This document shows, one piece after another, positions 4,149 to 6,585 of a stretch of 6,585 bases of DNA. The stretch spans positions 1 through 6,585 of the forward strand of contig JAEYAG010000016.1 of the NCBI GenBank assembly GCA_023451265.1. Direction: 5' to 3'. Below the pieces are notes generated by a model. That model searched no databases. It was not told the origin of the DNA and saw nothing but the letters and a program-made list of their open reading frames with translations. The DNA is from Actinomycetes bacterium (GTDB taxonomy: Bacteria; Actinomycetota; Actinomycetes; Actinomycetales; Microbacteriaceae). The position numbers and the translations under genes were made by a program. How positions within the stretch are numbered: position 1 is the first letter of the stretch; the number at the start of each line of letters is the position of its first letter.

Positions 4149-5762
4149 TCAGCGACGCAGGATGCGGCGCACCGCGCCCGTGGCGATCTTCACCTCGGGA
4201 GCGCGCAGCAGCGCCAGCGCGCCGACGTACACGACGAGGGATGTCCCGCCGACGAGCACGGCGCCGAGGAACCCGCCGATGCGGCCGTCCGAGGTCCATC
4301 CCGAGGCGGCGCCGGTGAGAAGGAACACCCCGAATCCCGCGATGAAGGCCGGCACGGCGGCGACCGCGAACCGGGCGAGCGCGCGCCAGGTCGGCGCGAA
4401 GCTGATCGGGCCGGTGTGGCGGCGCAGCAGCCGCAGCGCGACCGGCAGCTGCACGAACATCGACAGCGACTGCGCCAGGGCGACGGATGCCGACAGGAAG
4501 GCAAGCGGCAGAAGCTCCGCCTGTGCGGCGAGGAAGGCCAGGCCCGCCCCGCCAGCCGCGAGCACGCACTGGACCACGCTGAACTGGAACGGGGTGCGTG
4601 TGTCGTGGAAGGCGAAGAACGCGCGGCGGATGATCACGAGGATGCCGAACGGGACGAGCGCGACGAGGAACGCGCACACGTTCAGCGCGAGCAGCGAGGC
4701 GCCGTCGCGCTCGCCCGTGAAGAACACCGACACCGGCACGGATGCCGCCGCCAGCGCCGCGGTGAATCCGAAGGCGAAGACGCTCAGCGCCCGGATGGAC
4801 TCGTCGAGGTTGCCCTGCACGAGGTCGGTGCGTCCCTCCGCGACCTGCTCGGCCAGCTGCGTGAAGTAGGTCGTCGAGATCGACATGGCGACGATCGAGT
4901 GGGGGAGCATGAAGATGAGCCACGCCGTGAGGAAGACCGCGAAGCCGCTCTCGGTCGCGAACGAGATGGTCCTCTGCTGCACGAGACCGGCGCCCTGACC
5001 GACGACGACGGTGAGGAAGGTCCAGAACCCCAGCTTGCCGAGATGACGCAGGCCCATGCCGCGCCACGCGAAGTCGGCGCGGACGCTGAGGCCCGTCCGC
5101 CGCCAGAAGAAGGCGAGCACGAACGCCTGCAGCGCGATGCCCAGGGTCGCCGTGCCGCCGAGGACGGCGATCTTCGCGGCATCCCACTGATCGACGTCCT
5201 TCAGCGGGCCGCCGAACATCGCGAGGAACACGAGGAACCCGATGATCGAGACGATGTTGTTGACGGTCGGCGCCCAGCTGTAGGGCCCGAACACGCGACG
5301 GGCGTTCAGCACCTCGCCGACGAGCGCGTAGAGCCCGTAGAACAGCAGCTGCGGCAGACACCAGTACGCGAGGGCGAGGGTGAGCGCCCGCTGTTCCGGG
5401 GTGTACCCGGGCGTGTAGATCCAGATGAGGACGGGCGCGAGCGCCAGGACGATGACGGTCACGGCGACCATGAGCACCGTGCCGAGCGTGAGGAGCTTGG
5501 AGACGTAGCCGCTGCCGCCGTCACGGTGTCGCGCTGCGCCGACGATCTGCGGCACGATGATGCCGGTGATGACGCCCGCCGCGACCAGTTCGTAGATGTT
5601 CGTCGGCAGCGCATTGGCGGTCGCGAACGCGTCCGCCACCTTGCTGCCGGTGAGGCCGACGACGGAGATCAGCACCATCGAGCGGACGAGTCCGGTGAGC
5701 CGGGACACGAGGGTGCCTGCCCCGATGATGGCGCTCGCGCGGGCGTGGCTAGCCATCGGCAT
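4149..5762 (-). CDS. murJ: MurJ lipid II flippase (MVF family)
   Basis: A polytopic membrane protein of 537 aa that moves lipid-linked peptidoglycan precursor across the cytoplasmic membrane. Dense hydrophobic segments run from residue 10 to 520, in keeping with the roughly 14-helix MVF/MurJ fold. The conserved N-terminal motif appears as TLVSRLTGLVR (17-27), with R21 and R27 matching E. coli R18 and R24, and ADAFATANALP (43-53) with D44 matching D39. The position of E. coli R52 aligns by eye with Y57. It lacks the long cytoplasmic pseudokinase tail of mycobacterial MviN and ends in a short basic tail (VRRILRR). The start at ATG5762 has AGAGGGG 4 nt upstream; ATG5756, two codons later, is an alternative. 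The start lies inside the 3' end of the upstream gene (14-nt overlap), indicating a co-transcribed, translationally coupled pair. Confidence 0.95.
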   Translation of the reverse strand: MPMASHARASAIIGAGTLVSRLTGLVRSMVLISVVGLTGSKVADAFATANALPTNIYELVAAGVITGIIVPQIVGAARHRDGGSGYVSKLLTLGTVLMVAVTVIVLALAPVLIWIYTPGYTPEQRALTLALAYWCLPQLLFYGLYALVGEVLNARRVFGPYSWAPTVNNIVSIIGFLVFLAMFGGPLKDVDQWDAAKIAVLGGTATLGIALQAFVLAFFWRRTGLSVRADFAWRGMGLRHLGKLGFWTFLTVVVGQGAGLVQQRTISFATESGFAVFLTAWLIFMLPHSIVAMSISTTYFTQLAEQVAEGRTDLVQGNLDESIRALSVFAFGFTAALAAASVPVSVFFTGERDGASLLALNVCAFLVALVPFGILVIIRRAFFAFHDTRTPFQFSVVQCVLAAGGAGLAFLAAQAELLPLAFLSASVALAQSLSMFVQLPVALRLLRRHTGPISFAPTWRALARFAVAAVPAFIAGFGVFLLTGAASGWTSDGRIGGFLGAVLVGGTSLVVYVGALALLRAPEVKIATGAVRRILRR

Positions 5763-6585
5763 CCGTCCCCTCTGGCTCCTGCGTCCGCTCTCGCTCCAGC
5801 GTCCCCTCGGCCGCGGCGCGACGCCGCAGACGCAGCACGGTGCGAACGACGCCGGCGACGAGCATGGCCGCGATGAGCGTCACCATGACGACGATCCCGA
5901 CCGACTCCCACTCGGCGCGGACGGCGACAGCGACGGGCACCGACGGCCCGATCGCGATCATCGTGGGGCTGCGCAGCTGCAGCGTGAGCGTGGACTCGCC
6001 GCTGCCGACGCGCGCCTCGACGGGCACCTTGACGCGGGTGTTCTGCGCGGCGCCGGCCTCGATCGGCGTGGAATTCTGCACGCGCAACCGCGGGTCGTTC
6101 GGCGTTGTGATCAACACGAGCGACACCGGCCACGCGAGGTCGTTGCGCACCGTGAACGTCAGCGGCGCCGCGGTCGCCGCGAGCGTGATGTCACTGACCG
6201 GCACGATCGCGACGGCATCGAGCGTCTTCGCCGTCGCGGCCTGGTGCTGCGTCACGGCGTCGGCGAACGCGACCGGCGCCTCGCGCCACGCGTTGCCGAG
6301 CAGCTGCAGCACGGTGGCGCGCTCCGGCGCCGTCAGCACGGTCGGATCGGCGAGGATCGTCGCGAACGACGCCAGGTCGCCCTCGCCCTGCAGGAAGTCG
6401 GTCAGCGCGGCGACACGGTCGGCGTCGGGCTCGGCATCCGCCGCGAGCGTCACGGCGGCGGGGGCGCCCGACACGAGCGTGTCGAGGTCGACCGCGGTGC
6501 GCCCGGCGAGGGAGGATGCCGTCGTCAGCGCGGCCCGCAGCGCGTCGCCCGTCCGCGTCGCGGCGCGGTCGACGGTGACGAGGAG
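5749..6585 (-). CDS. C-terminal part of a DUF6049-like membrane-anchored protein (5' end beyond window)
   Basis: The last 278 residues of a larger protein. The frame is open without a stop to the window edge, so the in-frame GTG at 6474 is not a credible start and the gene is incomplete here. A helical region rich in Ala, Thr and Leu (fragment residues about 1-115) is followed by a beta-rich, immunoglobulin-like part (about 128-220) containing PLTFTVRNDLAWPVSLVLI. A single membrane helix comes next (about 228-248, SVGIVVMVTLIAAMLVAGVV), then RTVLRLRRR and an acidic tail. The positive-inside rule places the bulk outside the cell and the tail in the cytoplasm. A large protein of this type directly before murJ is typical of actinobacteria, where it is named DUF6049. 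Its role is unknown; the overlap with murJ hints at envelope assembly. The family call is from memory of the pattern. Confidence 0.85.
   Translation of the reverse strand, partial: LLVTVDRAATRTGDALRAALTTASSLAGRTAVDLDTLVSGAPAAVTLAADAEPDADRVAALTDFLQGEGDLASFATILADPTVLTAPERATVLQLLGNAWREAPVAFADAVTQHQAATAKTLDAVAIVPVSDITLAATAAPLTFTVRNDLAWPVSLVLITTPNDPRLRVQNSTPIEAGAAQNTRVKVPVEARVGSGESTLTLQLRSPTMIAIGPSVPVAVAVRAEWESVGIVVMVTLIAAMLVAGVVRTVLRLRRRAAAEGTLERERTQEPEGTDADG

Noticed and set aside
3775..5361. A 528-codon - strand frame overlapping trxB and murJ
   Set aside because: It overlaps both genes in another frame and is dominated by arginine runs; the trxB and murJ frames carry all the family motifs.
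2721..5876. A 1051-codon open reading frame on the + strand opposite trxA, trxB and murJ
   Set aside because: It is fully antisense to three well-supported genes. Its product is an extreme Arg/Asp/Glu/Ala-rich low-complexity sequence without domains, as expected from the complement of GC-rich codons that rarely give stops.
6472..6474. GTG as the start of the 3'-most gene on the - strand
   Set aside because: The frame continues open from this codon to the end of the window with similar composition, and no ribosome binding site is evident, so the gene is simply cut by the window edge.

Overview
The window reads as an origin-proximal stretch of a high-GC actinobacterial chromosome, most likely Microbacteriaceae and plausibly Microbacterium or a close relative. 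This rests on the very GC-rich codon usage, the parA-parB pair beside parS sites, the gene order parAB / small ORF / trxA-trxB / murJ / DUF6049-like gene, and actinobacterial expression signals (a leaderless GTG start and SigR/SigH-type promoters). The genus is an inference from gene order and style, not from a search.

Layout. Bases 1-264 are non-coding and highly structured. A perfect parS site, a 53-bp repeat and a G-rich tract are followed by a second copy of the same three elements (near-perfect parS, repeat, very G-rich tract), then a weak promoter-like hexamer and the parA ribosome binding site. parA (265-1203) and parB (1203-2222) lie on the + strand, share one base, and encode the chromosome-segregation ATPase and the CTP-dependent parS-binding clamp. 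A small unrecognised gene (2282-2623, +) follows, apparently transcribed as a leaderless mRNA from its own promoter.

From 2642 to the end everything is on the - strand. In transcription order it runs: the C-terminal part of a membrane-anchored DUF6049-like protein (cut by the window edge), murJ (lipid II flippase, overlapping it by 14 nt), trxB (thioredoxin reductase) and trxA (thioredoxin). The small + strand gene and trxA converge with only 18 nt between their stop codons.

How it fits together. ParA, ParB and parS form the chromosome partition system. TrxB and TrxA form the NADPH-dependent thiol-disulfide reduction system. Each has its own upstream GGAAY-N18-GTTG element, the signature of the thiol-oxidative-stress ECF sigma factors SigR (Streptomyces) and SigH (mycobacteria, corynebacteria), so the two genes are probably co-induced by disulfide stress but from separate promoters. 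MurJ and its upstream neighbour belong to cell-envelope assembly.

The gene content is ordinary core-genome material, and I see no mobile element, CRISPR array, RNA gene or new defence-like system. The notable signals are regulatory and structural: the duplicated parS/repeat/G-rich module, the paired SigR-like promoters, the leaderless small gene, and a strongly over-used GGATGCC/GGCATCC heptamer across the window.
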